64,000 bases of DNA from Anaspis maculata (GCA_949128115.1 OX421964.1:15834892-15898891); one strand, 5' to 3'. Positions 35,738 to 47,999 are shown, numbered from the stretch's first letter. The notes: generated by a model from the letters alone, not told the origin. A program made the numbers and translations.

Positions 35738-36171
35738 ATTGAGATATATAGTTTGATCTGCCATTCGAATTTTTGCTCGATAATGATTCGTGGGGTATAC
35801 ATAGTGGTCGCTGCATGATCTTTTCGCTCGAAAGCCGGCTTGGTTGGGTCTCAAGATTTTGTCGATCTCTGTCTTAATTCTCTCCAGGATGATTCGACTC
35901 AAGAGTTTGCTAGTTGTAGAGAGTACGATTATAAGGTCTCCAATTTCCACAGTTGGTCATATCCCCCTTTTTCGGTTTCTTCACTATTATCCTTTGTTTC
36001 CATTCTACTGGTATCTGTACTTCTCTCCATATCTGGTTGATTAGCTTGTGGAGCATTTTTATCAAAGTTTCCATGTCTTCCTTCATTGGCTCTGCTGGAA
36101 TATTGTCCACACCTGCCGCTTTCCTATGCTTCAGTTGTCTTATAGCATTTTTTATCTTTTAGGTATCTTCT

Positions 36172-37080
36172 ATTCCTATATTCAACCCCCTCACCTTTAC
36201 TCACCACAACTTCAAAATTTCGAACGATAGCACCTACCTTGCGATACATCAAATTAAAGGGAGTTGAATTCTCTTTCTAGAGAAACATATTTTGAAAATT
36301 TTCAACCCCACGCCTCTTTTTCCTAAAATTCTCTAAAGTGTCCAATTTAATAGTCTCGACCCCTGAATTGTCTTTAATTTAGTCAGTTTCGTCCTGAATA
36401 ACATCGAAGAAGAGAATTTTTGGGCAAAAAAGTGGTACCCAAATTCACCCCTTTGCTCTCCTCTCTCCCACCCCAACCTCAAAATTTACTAGAATACCAC
36501 CTACCTTGTGACACATGGGACTAGAGGGAATTAAATTCATTCTCTGAAAACTTTTTTTTCATTTTCAACCCCTCCCCCATTGAAATGGACATTTAGAGTG
36601 TTTTAGAAGGGGAAGAGGGGCTTTTTAAAAATGTTAAGAGTATTTTTTTCGAAAAGAGAATTCAATTTTCTTCAATTCGAATATGACATAGTAAGTAGTG
36701 TCATTTTAGACTTCATTTCATTTTAGAGTTGGGGAGGGGGGGGGCGTAGGGGTGAGTTTGTGTGGCACTTTTTCCACAGAAAATTTTCTCCCTTGATGCT
36801 GTGCAGGACGACGTTGACTTCATTGAAGAGAATTGAGAGGTCAACAATATCACATTGGACATTCACAAAATTTTGGGGAGAGAGAGGGTGGAATTAAAAA
36901 AAATTTAAATAATTTTTCAGGAAGAGATTTGAATTGTCTTCAATTTGATGTGTGGCAAAGTAAGTAGTGTCGTTTGAAATTTCGGAATTAGGGTGGGTGG
37001 GGTGAGGCGGTTGAAGATATAAATTTGCCAATGTATGGCTTAGATGTCCCCCTCGGAACAAAAATCGACGAGTCTCGGGA
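36172..37080. mobile_element. Palindromic element family A, copy 3, both ends lost
   Basis: Collinear with copies 1 and 2: CAACCCCCTCACCTTTACTC, CTACCTTGCGATACATCAAA, and mirrored ATTTGATGTGTGGCAAAG, ending at GATGTCCCCCTCGGAACAAA. The terminal CCGGGTGATC repeats are absent on both sides. The left edge meets the RTE relic at about 36165. Confidence 0.75.
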
Positions 37081-37346
37081 AATCACTAAATTTCACCTGG
37101 CAAAAATTTATTCAGGGTGGCTCGTTTCTACTGAAACACCCTGTAGGTATTCCCGGGGGTATTCCCGTTTGAACATTTTTATGAAGTTGGCCACTTCATT
37201 CCTTAATTTGTATACCCACTTATAGTAGGTAGTTAGGCTCGTAGTTAGATTGTAGTGTAATGCTTTCAGGTATAATGTGAGTCAGATTAATTTTGTATTT
37301 AACAGAGTTTTCAAAGAGTAAGGCTCAAGCCTCAAAGACACCTGAG

Positions 37347-37472
37347 GGCCCTATTTTCGGGAGACGTGTGATCCGTTCGCATGCGAAGTTGCTAGGCAGC
37401 CAGGGCTTGATTGGCTGTCACCTAGGCAACATCACCTGATTAGCTGTTCACCGGTTCCGAAAATAGGGCCCC
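37347..37472. mobile_element. Short MITE J, copy 1 (GGCCCTATTTTCGG ends)
   Basis: GGCCCTATTTTCGG at the left faces CCGAAAATAGGGCC at the right, about 120 bp in all. The interior GATCCGTTCGCATGCGAAGT recurs in copy 2 at 45304-45405. Confidence 0.8.
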
Positions 37473-37898
37473 TGTGAGAAAATTGAATTCATAGATCCCA
37501 CAACTGTTACAGGACAAAAATTAACACAATTCGGTGCTCCAAGAGATTTCAAATCTAGATTTTTCAGACAGCAAAATAAAGTTTCAGAAAATTCATTCCG
37601 TTATGTATCGTAGGTCTGAATACATTTCTTACAAGCTTTATTTCAACGCCCCAGTATACAGGGTGTTTGTAAACTTGGGGTAGAAAATTGAACCGCAGTT
37701 ACAGAAATGCTTCAGAAGTATCAGAAGAATGTTGAAAAAATGTATGGTTTTTATTTTTGAAAATATGGAGGGTCAAAAGGTGGTCCTTCGACCCCCTTTA
37801 TTCTCTTTATTTTGAAAGATTCCAGAAAACTGTCTTCAACAGACCAAAAAGCGGTGTTTTTGAACCTTCGAATATGTTTTGTTACTTTATTTACTATA

Positions 37899-38809
37899 CA
37901 GGGTGTCCCGAAATTAACGCAACAAAATTTACAGGGAGGTGGACAATTGAAAAATAAAGAGACTTCCTTGATAAAAATACCCTCGCAAACGTAACAACGA
38001 AGATACAGGCCTTCAAAGTTGGTTTTTTAAAACAGTTTTTTCTGCATAACTTTTGAACCGTTGAGCCGATTTTGTTCAAACTTGAACCAAAGATTACTAA
38101 AATAGGTCTCTATCGAACAATGATAACGCATTTCATCAAACATTTTCAGGGGCGAAGATAATAGGTGGTACCTTCCCCCTTTTCCCCCTATTTTTCACCC
38201 CCTGGAATACTTTTGGAAATTGTTGCAATTTTTGAATTCTACGTTCAATTTGGAGAAAAAAGGTTCTGCAAAATTTTGATTGAAGGCTTCATTTTTGAGA
38301 TATTTGGGTTTGAAACTTCGGAGAACATCTCGAAAACACCAAAAAAAATTGGGCCCTGAAATGTGGCGATTTTGAGATGTTCTCCAAAGTTTCAAACCCA
38401 AATATCTCGAAAATGAAGCCTTTAATCTCAATTTTGCAAGAGTAACTTTTTTCTAAATTGAACGTAGAATTGAAAAATTGCAACTATTTACAAAATAATT
38501 CAAGGGGGTGAAAAATAGGGGAAAAAGGGGGAAGGTACCCCCTATTATCTTCGCCCCTGAAAATGTTTTATATAATGCGTTATCATTGTTCAATAGAGAC
38601 CTATTTTAGTAAACTTTGGTTCAAATAAGAATAAAATCGGCTGAACGGTTCAGGAGTTATGCAAAAAAAAACTGTTTTGAAAAACCAACTTTGAAGGCCT
38701 GTATCTCCGTTATTATACGTTTGCGAGAATATTTTCATTGAGGAAGTCCCCTTATTTTTCAATTTCTACCTCTCTGTAAATTTTGTTGCATTAATTTTGG
38801 GACACTCTG
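37899..38809. mobile_element. Nested palindrome, CAGGGTGTCCCGAAATTAA ends (0.91 kb)
   Basis: CAGGGTGTCCCGAAATTAAC faces TTAATTTTGGGACACTCTG with TA at each end. Arms mirror each other through AAAATTTACAG, TTGAAGGCCTGTAT-like blocks, CGTTATCATTGTTC and a central TTTGAGATATTTGGG pair near 38350. It lies inside the larger CAGGGTG palindrome. Confidence 0.85.
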
Positions 38810-38811
38810 TA

Positions 38812-38990
38812 CAGGGTGAGTCGTAATTCGTAAATTCTGAAATTCCAGTTTCCTTCAAAAATGCATGCAGAAGATTTCAATTGAGAACTATTTGTGTTAT
38901 TTGTTGCTCTACCTAAGTTTTACAACCTCTAGAACCTTTCACGGGCATTTCCGGAGAAAAATAGATTTTTACGATTCATGACTCACCCTG
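38812..38990. mobile_element. Small CAGGGTGAGTC-ended inverted repeat
   Basis: CAGGGTGAGTCGTAATTCGT faces ACGATTCATGACTCACCCTG, about 180 bp in all. Its left TA is shared with the end of the nested palindrome before it, so the two are directly adjacent. Confidence 0.75.
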
Positions 38991-39236
38991 TGCACTTGAA
39001 AAAAATTACAAGACACATTCAAAGGTTCAAAAAATTTGCTTCTCGGTCTGATAGAAAGAGTTTCCCGAAATCTTTCAAAATAACGAGAATAGAAGGGGTC
39101 GAAGGACCACCTTTTGACCCTCCATATTTTCAAAAATAAAAGTCATACATTTTTTTTGAACATTTTGTCTGGCACTTTTGGAGCATTTCTCTAACTGCGG
39201 TTCAATTTTCTACCCCAAGTTTGCAAACACCCTGTA

Positions 39237-42200
39237 GTGTCATTGTGACAAAAACGGGAGGTGGCCAGTGGGCTAGTGGTTTAAAAGTTAAAAGTAAATC
39301 ACCAAAATGAGGGCGCTTTTTAAAAAATTTATACCCGATGAAATAGTAGTAGTATTTATGAGTAGGTATTTTTGATCTACTACATTTTCGCATTTTTCCC
39401 TCGATTTTTCCAATACTCTGAAGAAATTATTATTAATAGAGCTAATAGAGCTTATCAATAAAGCTGTGCAACATTTCTGCAATGAAGACAAGGAGTATGT
39501 ATCTATTACTGGCTGATTCCTAAGATTTCCTACCTCAGCCTTAAATTCAAACCAAGGAAAAATCCGACGGCATTTCAGGTGTTTGTTTACCTCGTTTCAG
39601 TATAATTCTACACAATAACAAACTGTAAAATCGCGTAATTGCCTGTCTATCTCATTGTTAACAATATTTATTACGATCTCTCAGGTATTATGGGCAGGTG
39701 TCTAGCATTCCATTCTGCAACATGCACAATAATTTACCTATTAAAAAAATCTATCGCATTTTTTCCAAAGTCTGAATAATTGACATTTTACGTTCATTGA
39801 AACGTCAGGCCATAAATCCAACGGCCATCGAAATTGAAAAATTGTGGCTCATCAATGAATGGACCATTCAATGTAGATGTCTTATCTATTAAAATGTTGT
39901 CCTTGTAATAATTAGTGAGTATTGATGGAAAACATCGCCAAGAATATTGGCTAATATTTAAAATATTCACCGAGCACACGAGTAGAGCTATTTGGTATTT
40001 GGACACAGTTCACCGACTTTTCGCGTGCTTGTACTTGCAACTAGAACCGCACGTCCGCGTTTAGCACTCTCTGGAACCAAACTGATATTTTTCGCTTGCT
40101 TGAGCATCCAACCTCTGTAGGGAGATATTTTAATAAATGCATTGTTTGAAGAATGATTACGAAAAAAACCGCGTCAAAGTGTCGCGATTTGATGTGGTTA
40201 TAGTGCTAAGGAGGGTCAATGTTAACGAGTCATTAAGATGTAACCTTTAGCTCTAATCCTTTTCCTGATATGACAAAAAAAAGCTGGTGTCTTGTGTCAT
40301 TTATGCTCCGATAGTTCTCGAGATAGAAGCGGCCATATGGGTATAATTACAGAGGTAGTAAATCGTAAGTAGTAAGTACGTATATAATGATGCACGAATT
40401 ATTTCCGCTTCCTTTGGCTTTGAGTTCACGAATGATTTCATTCGGGTCTCGCAAAGGTGCGCGATGATTATATGTTTTGTGGTGCGAGAATTTTATTGTT
40501 TCAATAATGTCACATCACCGACGCTTGCTGGAATCGTTCTGCATACCATTATTCTGCGTTGAGTCATGGTGCTGTTCTTTTTCTTTCGAAAATTTCTACT
40601 GCAGTCTGTAATCGGGCAAATAATAATTATGTTTTAGAATTTCAAATAAAGCCGCTGGCGCTGGAACGGAGCCATCTGTGCGATAGCGGTGGAAGCTCGG
40701 CGGAAGCGTGTGATGGTGTTCTGCTTTCACGCTGAAATGATTGTGTTCTTGAATACACGGTGTATAGTTGGTTGCCTACATAAGAACTGTTCGAAGTGAT
40801 GTGTTTAATAAGTTGCCTATATCACCGACCTGAAATTTGAAGCTTTTATTCAAAATTACTTTCCATCAGACAAGTCTGTCTACATGCCGGTGAAACCTAG
40901 AAAAAATCATAACACTCTTCTCATTTCTTTCATTTTTGGTGTTGGAATGAAATAAATCCCAGATTTGGCTATGCGAGCACATTGTTTTTTTGAACAATCT
41001 CGATAGATCAAGCCTCTAAGCCTGAAAGCCTATGGCCATTGCGGCATATTATGCATTTATTTATATTTAGGTACCTACATATAATAGTGATAGTCCTTTT
41101 CAAAATAAATGTGATTGACTCTGTAATAATACGTATGTGTACCATGACTAACATGAAGCTATATGATTGTCTATCACCAACTCCGGTGCTCTACATTACA
41201 ACCACCCTGTATTTTATCATTTTGACAAGGGCTCTTTTGGCAAAATCACAATATCATGCGGGCCCCAGATAATTAGCCTGTTTAGGTCGCCCGTGGGTTT
41301 TATGGGTTTTGCGGTAATTGCAGGTAGGGGATCAGTTAATTTATTTAAAAAAAACTATAAATACTTTTTGATGTTTTCCTCAATGTTAGTGACGTTTTAT
41401 ACATACATACCCTCAATCCTGTGATATTAATGCGTAATAGGCACGATCTGAACATTCTGGAATATACATATAAGCGGCAAAAATGATAGGTGACATCTTG
41501 AAAATATGTATTTGGAAATTGTTGTTTCTCTTCTTACGATTTCATCGCTATTAATACTTCTAAAGTAAAATTGTAGAGCACGGATACCTGAAATTGAACT
41601 GGTTTGCCAAATACTGGCTTTTGTTTTTGTAGTGCTGTAAACTATCAAAAAAAATTGCTCGATTTGGAAGAAAAATCAACAAAAAATAGCTGATAGACTA
41701 GCTATGATTGATTTTAGAAATACATAGGTACATTTTTTTTTCTGAACCGCAGAAGAAAAAAAAGTTTCCCTCTCTTTCTCACTGACAGTATGTCACGATG
41801 TAAGTCACCAGCCTAAAGGTAACCTTAGCATTCAAACTTCACTCAAGTTGAGAATTCCTGAAAACTGTCTCATTTAGTCCTGAAAGAAAGGAGAGACGGA
41901 AACGTACCTACATTCTGGAGTCGCTAGATGGGCTTAGTCGTGCAGCAAGGAATGTGAAAAAATTACAGACCTCTTGCAATGTGACTGGCTAGCGAGTGAT
42001 GTATAGCTTTTGTGGAAGTATTGCAAAAAATTCTGTTCAAAATTCAATTTTTTTTTTTCAAGTCTTGACAAATCATCTTATACGTGACGTACCTACTCTT
42101 TCTAATGGTATATGTTAGAAATCTCTGTTTTCATTACTTTTTATTATTGGTTGTGCTGAGAGAGGAGTACAAAGTTTTCGCTTGATTGTGTAGGATGTAG

Positions 42201-42774
42201 GAAACTACAACCTCAAGTGGGTATGCGTTCAAGCTTAATTAAAGTGAAAAAAGCCTCTTCCAGGCCTTCATGGTCGGTTGAGGAACATGTTTTCCCAAGT
42301 AGCACAGTGACCAGGCATATAGTTTCTAGGCGACTCCCGAATGATCTTACACCTTTCACGTGCAATCCCAACGTGCGGTGAAGGCGACGCATCCGCCAAA
42401 ATGGATGGATGTGTCTTAACCCACTGTTGAAGGCTCCATTCTGTTCCACGGGCCAAAGCCAACACGCATGTTCTGAAATACACTAGAGCTTCGCACTTGT
42501 ACACTGCGGCCTAATGGGAAGAGTCTGGAAGGATTCTCCAGAATCGCCGCTCGTATCTGGAATATTTTCGAATACATCACGCGAGTATCATTAAGGTGCG
42601 GCAAAGCCAAAGCGCAATGAATTTGAATCAAATTAGGCAAAAAGCAAGGCAGCAAAGAAAGAAAAAAAATTAGTTGGCAGTCGGGGTTTTCCACCATTCC
42701 CCAGTCGGGCGCTACGATTTCCAGAATTGCGGAGAAGTCTTGCCTGTTCGAAATTACTGGAAACAGCGGACGCT
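39237..42774. other. Unassigned DNA (3.5 kb)
   Basis: No repeat partner seen. The longest frame (42416-42778 minus, 120 codons) has no motif. Some of the least repetitive sequence of the window, so it could be host intergenic or intron DNA. A lone CCACCCTGTA at about 41201 may be an element end. Confidence 0.4.
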
Positions 42775-44696
42775 GCACATAGGGGTATATGATATAAAAA
42801 GCTGGCCAAAAATATTTTGATCACTGGATTTGACCAAAAGTGGCTAAGAATTTATGGTTAGAGGTATTTCAACATATTTCAAGTGAAATTATCAATTTTT
42901 ATTGTGACGTGGATACAGGGTGTTCACGGTTCACCTAAGAATGTCACCGCTTTGCTAGAAGCTTCCTCGTAGCAATAATTTAGAAAACGAAAAACCATTC
43001 CTAGACAAATTTTCACGTGGAATTCAAATATGTTGGCCATAATTATTCAACTGTCACCATATACAGGGTGTTGCAATTTTCTGTCAACTTTTTAAAACAC
43101 CCTGTAAAATATGTTCACAATTGATGCAGATTTTGATCTTGACTACTAACTTGTGACAATGGATTTAAAAGACACGAATACATATTACAAATTTCATCTA
43201 AATGATCGAAACAAGTTTTTCAACTCGCCGTCGATTTTCAAAGAAAATTTAAATCAATCAATTTCGGCGAATAATCATAAGATAACACTCTTTGACACAG
43301 CCAAAGAGCTCTGCCCTGAACATTTCTTTGACATATTCCGCAAAATCTGGAAAACAGATCAGAGAATATAAATTCTACAATTTTGGTCGATTCACACAAT
43401 AAGTACAGGGTGTTCACGCGAGACAGATGTATATAAAAAATGTTCTCTTCACGATAATTCAAAAAAGAAAGAAACTTTCTTGGAACAATTTTTTCAGTAG
43501 TTTCTGAATATGTCAAATATAATTTTCCATTTCGTGTTACATACAGGGTGTTGCAATATTTTTGCATTTTTTCAAAACACCCTATATGTTTCATCACCAT
43601 AATCGATGCACATTATTATCCTGATTACAAAAATGCCTGACACTTCCAACATTTACCGAGCGAAATTTGAATAATTCACAATGGCGTTTCTAAAAATATT
43701 CTTTTTGAGAATGATGAATTCATTTCAAAATTCAGATATGTCCAGAATATTTTGTTTTACTTCTTAATGACATGTAATGACATGGAATAACTAAATAAAA
43801 TACATCATATCTGTACATATCTGAATCATTATAAAATGAATCCATCAGAAAAAAAATGTTTTTTGAGATATCATCGTAAATTTTTCAATTTTTTTTCACA
43901 AAAAAATTTAGAAGTGTCATACATTTTTGTAATCAGAATAACAATGTGCATCGATTGTAGTGATGAAATACAGGGTGTTTGAAAAAAAATAAAAAAAATT
44001 GCGACACCCTGTATATGGCACTGAATAGAAAATTGAATTTGACATATTCAGAAACTACGGAAAAAATTGTTCAAGAAAAGTTTTTTCATTTTGGAATTAC
44101 CATGATAAGAAAGTTTTTTACGGGGGTATCCCTCTCGCGTAGAGCAAGGATGCAAAAAATCAAAAAACAAAATGGCGGAAAGAGGCGGAAGTTTTTTTTT
44201 CATCAAAGTCTAGTCATAGAACGCTATTATATTGTGACTCTAGAATTGGTGCCCTACATTGCCCTACTCTCAACTTATATGATATTTTTCTCGAACAAAA
44301 TTTATGAACTAGTGTTTTTTGGAGACCATCACTTAAGCGGCTCATACTTAGTACAAATAATAATCTCAAAGACATAATTTTCCTTTTAAAATCAAGTGCT
44401 TACCTCAATTCTCAATATCTATTTCAAAAAATGTCCACTGCGCCCGTTGAGCACCCGTCAGCAAGCACGCAAATATGGTCTTTTTTGTTGCTCAGCGAGA
44501 ACGAAAATAACGTAGCAAAAATTGACTCACTTCAGATCAACCTAACGCAATGGAAAATTGTAAAAAAACATCAGATAAAGCTGTTTTATAATGCATTATA
44601 TATTCCACGACAAGAAAATAATGTTAGATACGTTATGGGCTTGATTTTTTTTTAACATTTTTGGCCAGCTTTTTGTATCAAATACCCCTATGTGCG
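42775..44696. mobile_element. Modular palindrome M (1.9 kb) with internal CAGGGTG pairs
   Basis: The outer ends match in inverted order: GCACATAGGGGTAT and AAAAAGCTGGCCAAAA against TTTTTGGCCAGCTTTTT and ATACCCCTATGTGC. Inside each arm the pair CAGGGTGTT...AACACCCTGTA, 40-50 bp apart, recurs near 43062, 43543 and 43972 with flanking sentences repeated: TTCAGTAGTTTCTGAATATG and its complement, and TCATCACCATAATCGATGCA and its complement. So modules are repeated directly within arms and mirrored between arms. No coding capacity. Confidence 0.75.
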
Positions 44697-44880
44697 CTGA
44701 TGTGTTTACCTACATACATTTCGCTGTGCTAGAATGATAGTAAGATAACTTCAAATTTCTGATTTTCGGATTAATTCAAAATCTATAGCTCCAAGCTATT
44801 CTCTACCTGGTAAAAAAATCGAATTACTCAGAAATATCATGGAAGTACATGAAAAATGAATATCTCACTGTTATAATTAT

Positions 44881-44994
44881 CTAGTAGTAGTGGTAGTTGT
44901 AGTAGTGGTAGTGGTAGTGGTAATAGTAGTGGTAGTTGTAGTAGTGGTAGTGGAAGTGGTAATAGTAGTAGTAGTAGTAGTAGTAGTAGTAGAT
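44881..44994. repeat. (GTA/GTG)n trinucleotide microsatellite
   Basis: GTAGTAGTGGTAGTTGTAGT-type repeats for about 110 bp. It makes a long valine run in one frame, which is an artefact. Confidence 0.95.
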
Positions 44995-45300
44995 ATACCG
45001 CAGAGGATATCTATAAGATTACATTATAATAAGAAAGATAAAAAAAAAAATTTGACCGTCATCTTTGAAAACCTTCAATAAAAGGGTCAGATAGTGAGTG
45101 ACCTTATTTTTTCCATCAAAACAATTTTTATTCGTAAAAGAAACTACAAAATCTTATAAAATAAATAAACGATAACTAATAGAATTTGTAAAAGGTATGA
45201 AACATTAGTACATATAATGATCTAAATACCTGACCCATCCTCTAGGTAAGCCTACTCCGAGATTAATTTTCCTAGTTCCCCTTATCCTCATACTTATTGC
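44995..45300. other. Unassigned DNA
   Basis: AT-rich, no frame or repeat of note. Confidence 0.4.
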
Positions 45301-45303
45301 CCT

Positions 45304-45405
45304 GGGGCCCTATTTTCGGGAGACGTGTGATCCGTTCGCATGCGAAGTTGCTAGGCAACACCACCTCCTGATGAGCAGTTCCCTGGTTCCGAAAATAGGG
45401 TCCTT
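45304..45405. mobile_element. Short MITE J, copy 2
   Basis: GGCCCTATTTTCGGGAGACG at the left and CCGAAAATAGGGTCC at the right, with the same GATCCGTTCGCATGCGAAGT interior as 37347-37472 but shorter by about 20 bp. Confidence 0.8.
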
Positions 45406-45895
45406 GATTAGGCTGAATTCTATTCTAAGCTAACTCGAACCCTGCATAAGATAGAGGAGTATGGTCTCTCCCGACGCTCATCAGCTAGAGTGCATGCCAA
45501 CCTCTTCAAAAAAGCTTCAAACTCCCTGTGCGTTGCTTGATTGCACTTAGTAATGTTTTGCGAACAAAAGTAGTGCAAGAAAGTCACTTTGAGAAGGTCT
45601 GTGACATGCATTTCAGGCCTTCACAAATTCATTTCTATTTTTTTAAATTCCATATTTTGAGAAATACGCATCGTAGAGAAAGGAACTGCGGAGCAAAATG
45701 TTCCTTCGTGTCAATGGAACCTGCGTACCAAATTTCATGAATGTACTCGTATATAAAAAAGCCATTTTTTCTGTGACGTGTTCTGCAAGATTCTTCATTT
45801 TCTTTCCTAAAAAAATTCAGCAAGTATGCTGCAATCATGTTCCGATCCTTTGGATAATCCTGAGATCTAGCTATTTGTATGGTGTTGTTGTATAT
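45406..45895. other. Unassigned DNA
   Basis: Frames up to 70 codons on both strands, no motif, no repeat pairing noticed. Confidence 0.35.
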
Positions 45896-45897
45896 AC

Positions 45898-46976
45898 CGG
45901 GTGATCATTTGAAAACTATCCACCTGCAATAACTCCAGATTCCTAGTGAATATTTTTTCGAGCAAAAACAGGTCGATTTTTATATCGAGGGGGACATCCA
46001 AAACATACATTGGCAAATTTCTATATTCACCCCCCTCGCACCCACTCACCCCAGCTTTGAAATTTCAAATGACACTACCTACCTTGCGATACATCAAATT
46101 GAAGCAAATTAAATTTTCTTTCTGAAAAAAATATTTTCAAAATTTTCAACCCCACCCCCTTTTTCCTAAAAATTCTATGACTGTCCCATTTTATATTCTG
46201 CACCCTTCATTTTTTTCTCAATTTAGTCGGCGCATCCTAGATAGCATTAAAGAAAGAAATTTTCGGTGAAGAAAGTGCCACCCAAATTCACCCCTTTGCT
46301 CTTCCCCACCCCAACTCTCAAGTTGAACAAAACACCACCTACTTTGTGATACATCAAATTGAAGGGAATTGAATTCTCTTTCCGAAAAGAATTTTTTTGA
46401 AATTTTCCACCTCTCCCCCAATAAATTGGCCATTTGGAGTATTCTAGGGGGGAAATGGGGGGCTTTAAAAATTGTAAAAAAATCGTTTTCAGGGAGAGCA
46501 TTCAGTTTCCGTCAATTTGATGTATTACAAAGTGGGTATTGACATTTTAAATTTTTGAGGTCAGGTGGGGGGAGCGAAGGGGTAAATTTGGGTGGCACTT
46601 TTTTTATCGAAAATTTTCTCTTTCGATGCTGTGCAGGATGACGTTTACTGTATTGGAGGGAAATGGAGGTCAAGAATATTAACTTGGACACCCAGAGAAT
46701 TTTAGGAAGAACAGGGGGTGGGTTTGGAAATATTCAAAATATTTTTTTTAGAAAGAGAACTCAATTCTCTTTAATTTGATGTATCGCAAGGTAGGTGGTG
46801 TCATTTGAAATTTCAAAGTTGGGGTGAGTGGGGGCGAGGGGGCTCAAGATATGATTTCTCCAATGTATGTTTTAGATGTCCCCCTCGATATAAAAATCGA
46901 CCTGTTTTTGCTCAAAGACATTTGCACTAGGAATCGGGAGATATTGCAGGTGGATAATTTTCAAATGATCACCCGG
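45898..46976. mobile_element. Palindromic element family A, copy 2 (complete, 1.08 kb)
   Basis: CCGGGTGATCATTTGAAAAC and its complement at the two ends, TA on each side (45896-45897 and 46977-46978). Arms of about 500 bp mirror each other (GCAAAAACAGGTCGATTTTT, CTACCTTGCGATACATCAAA). It lacks the N insertion seen in copy 1, so it shows the native centre GGGGTAAATTTGGGTGG. Confidence 0.88.
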
Positions 46977-46984
46977 TATAATAC

Positions 46985-47062
46985 ACCAATAGGTGAGGTG
47001 TCTTATCGCTACATCGAGGATTTTCACGAGGGTATCCGAGTGTAAATCGAGATGTAAGCCAA
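46985..47062. repeat. Short GGTGAGGTGT repeat, copy 1
   Basis: TTATCGCTACATCGAGGATT, CACGAGGG and GAGTGTAAATCGAGATGTAA recur at 49783-49865. ATCGCTACATCGA and TCGAGATGTAAGCGAT pair in the second copy, so it is a small hairpin repeat. Confidence 0.7.
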
Positions 47063-47995
47063 AGGGCCACAATGTAAGCGGTGAAAAAAGAAACACCAGG
47101 TCGTAAATGAAGACGTAAAACGAGAGTCTGAGGTCATGTACTCCTATTTTGGTAGCTGTTTTGTTGAGTTGAAAATTCAAGCTTCATTGTATGGTTGAAT
47201 CAAGAAATGTCGAGCACAAACCGTGAAATTTCAAGGCAGTGAAATAGCCGCTCTAAAATTAGGAAAATGGGGCCCCACTCTGAAAACGAAGGTCTTTCAA
47301 GACTACGACACTGCACATCAAAAATTTATGACCTACAAGAGTCCATGGTCGAATAATTCCAGATGAATCTGCTTTTCTCACCACTCTTGCATGGGGTACC
47401 CAGTGATCATGATCTTGGAGTTAACAAGGGAGGTTGGAAGTCAATTTCTGAAAGGGCCATTTCCAAAGGTTCCATTGAATCGTCACGTAAGATTTACAAT
47501 GCACCAAACTCTTATAAAATCGTTTATCAGCCTTTGACAAAACAACACCTACCACCAAAAGACGTTCTATAAAACATGGAAAACAAAGTCAACATGCACT
47601 TACGTAATCCCTATTCATGAATGGAATATCCATTCGCCGCCCTCAAGGACCATTTTTTTACATTTACATAGCCGCTTTTTCTCTATTCTGGAACAAGAAG
47701 TAAAGAAGAAGAAGGAACACAACAGTCATAATGAATCGTTGGGAAGGATACAAACCCTACATTCAGATCATTTGAAATCAAAGGAACCTTATTTTTGGCC
47801 CTGAGGTAATCGCTCAACTGCTCTACAGTTTTTTTTCTTAACTTCTCTTTTAGACATTTATCTCTTCTAAATTAGGCCACTCCGGTACCTATAAGTTCAG
47901 ACTTGATAAAATTGCAGAACATTTAGAGGACACTTCAAGCTTACTCTTGGTGTAATTTAGACACAATTAGTCATTTGATTCCTCAGTAAAATTTC
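47063..47995. other. Unassigned DNA
   Basis: Frames below 70 codons or without motif. No repeat structure noticed. Confidence 0.35.
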
Positions 47996-47999
47996 CTCA

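Larger units (their letters stand above)
34081..36165 (-). pseudogene. RTE-like non-LTR retrotransposon relic, interrupted
   Basis: Minus-strand pieces read as the reverse transcriptase and C terminus of an RTE-like element, which copies its RNA into the genome. In protein order: LKHRKAAGVDNIPAE and EWKQRIIVKKPKKGDMTNCGNWR (36165-35950), TTSKLLSRIILERIKTEID and NQAGFRAKRSCSDH (about 35920-35830), QTIYLN, an interrupting MITE, then FLDFAKVFDSVDRDRMWKI and YGIPPKI (about 35450-35355), SLNTRIRLFNTDVKSVLLYG then AETW near 34970-34880, and at 34250-34090 a terminal WSKAKHAARDRDEWKEIGNA segment ending in stops. A stretch of roughly 100 residues before this is lost or replaced by a SINE head with its own MITE. 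The 3' end shows an (AAGT)n-like tail at 34082-34096, as RTE elements often do. The 5' half, including the endonuclease, is absent. Frameshifts and stops confirm it is dead. The 203-codon plus-strand frame here is its shadow. Confidence 0.85.
37659..39234. mobile_element. CAGGGTG-ended palindrome (1.58 kb) containing further elements
   Basis: CAGGGTGTTTGTAAACTTGG at the left faces its near complement at the right, with TA on both outer sides. The mirrored blocks AGAAAATTGAACCGCAGTTA and TTCAATTTTCTACCCCAAGT, and CCTTCGACCCC against GGGGTCGAAGG, confirm the arms. The middle is occupied by two other CAGGGTG-ended elements. Confidence 0.85.

Noticed and set aside
42416..42778. A 120-codon minus-strand frame with two hydrophobic stretches
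   Set aside because: No domain, overlaps other frames in the same interval and runs to the edge of palindrome M; chance frame more likely.
44890..45081. A frame rich in valine, like a repetitive protein
   Set aside because: It translates the (GTA/GTG)n microsatellite and has no other content.
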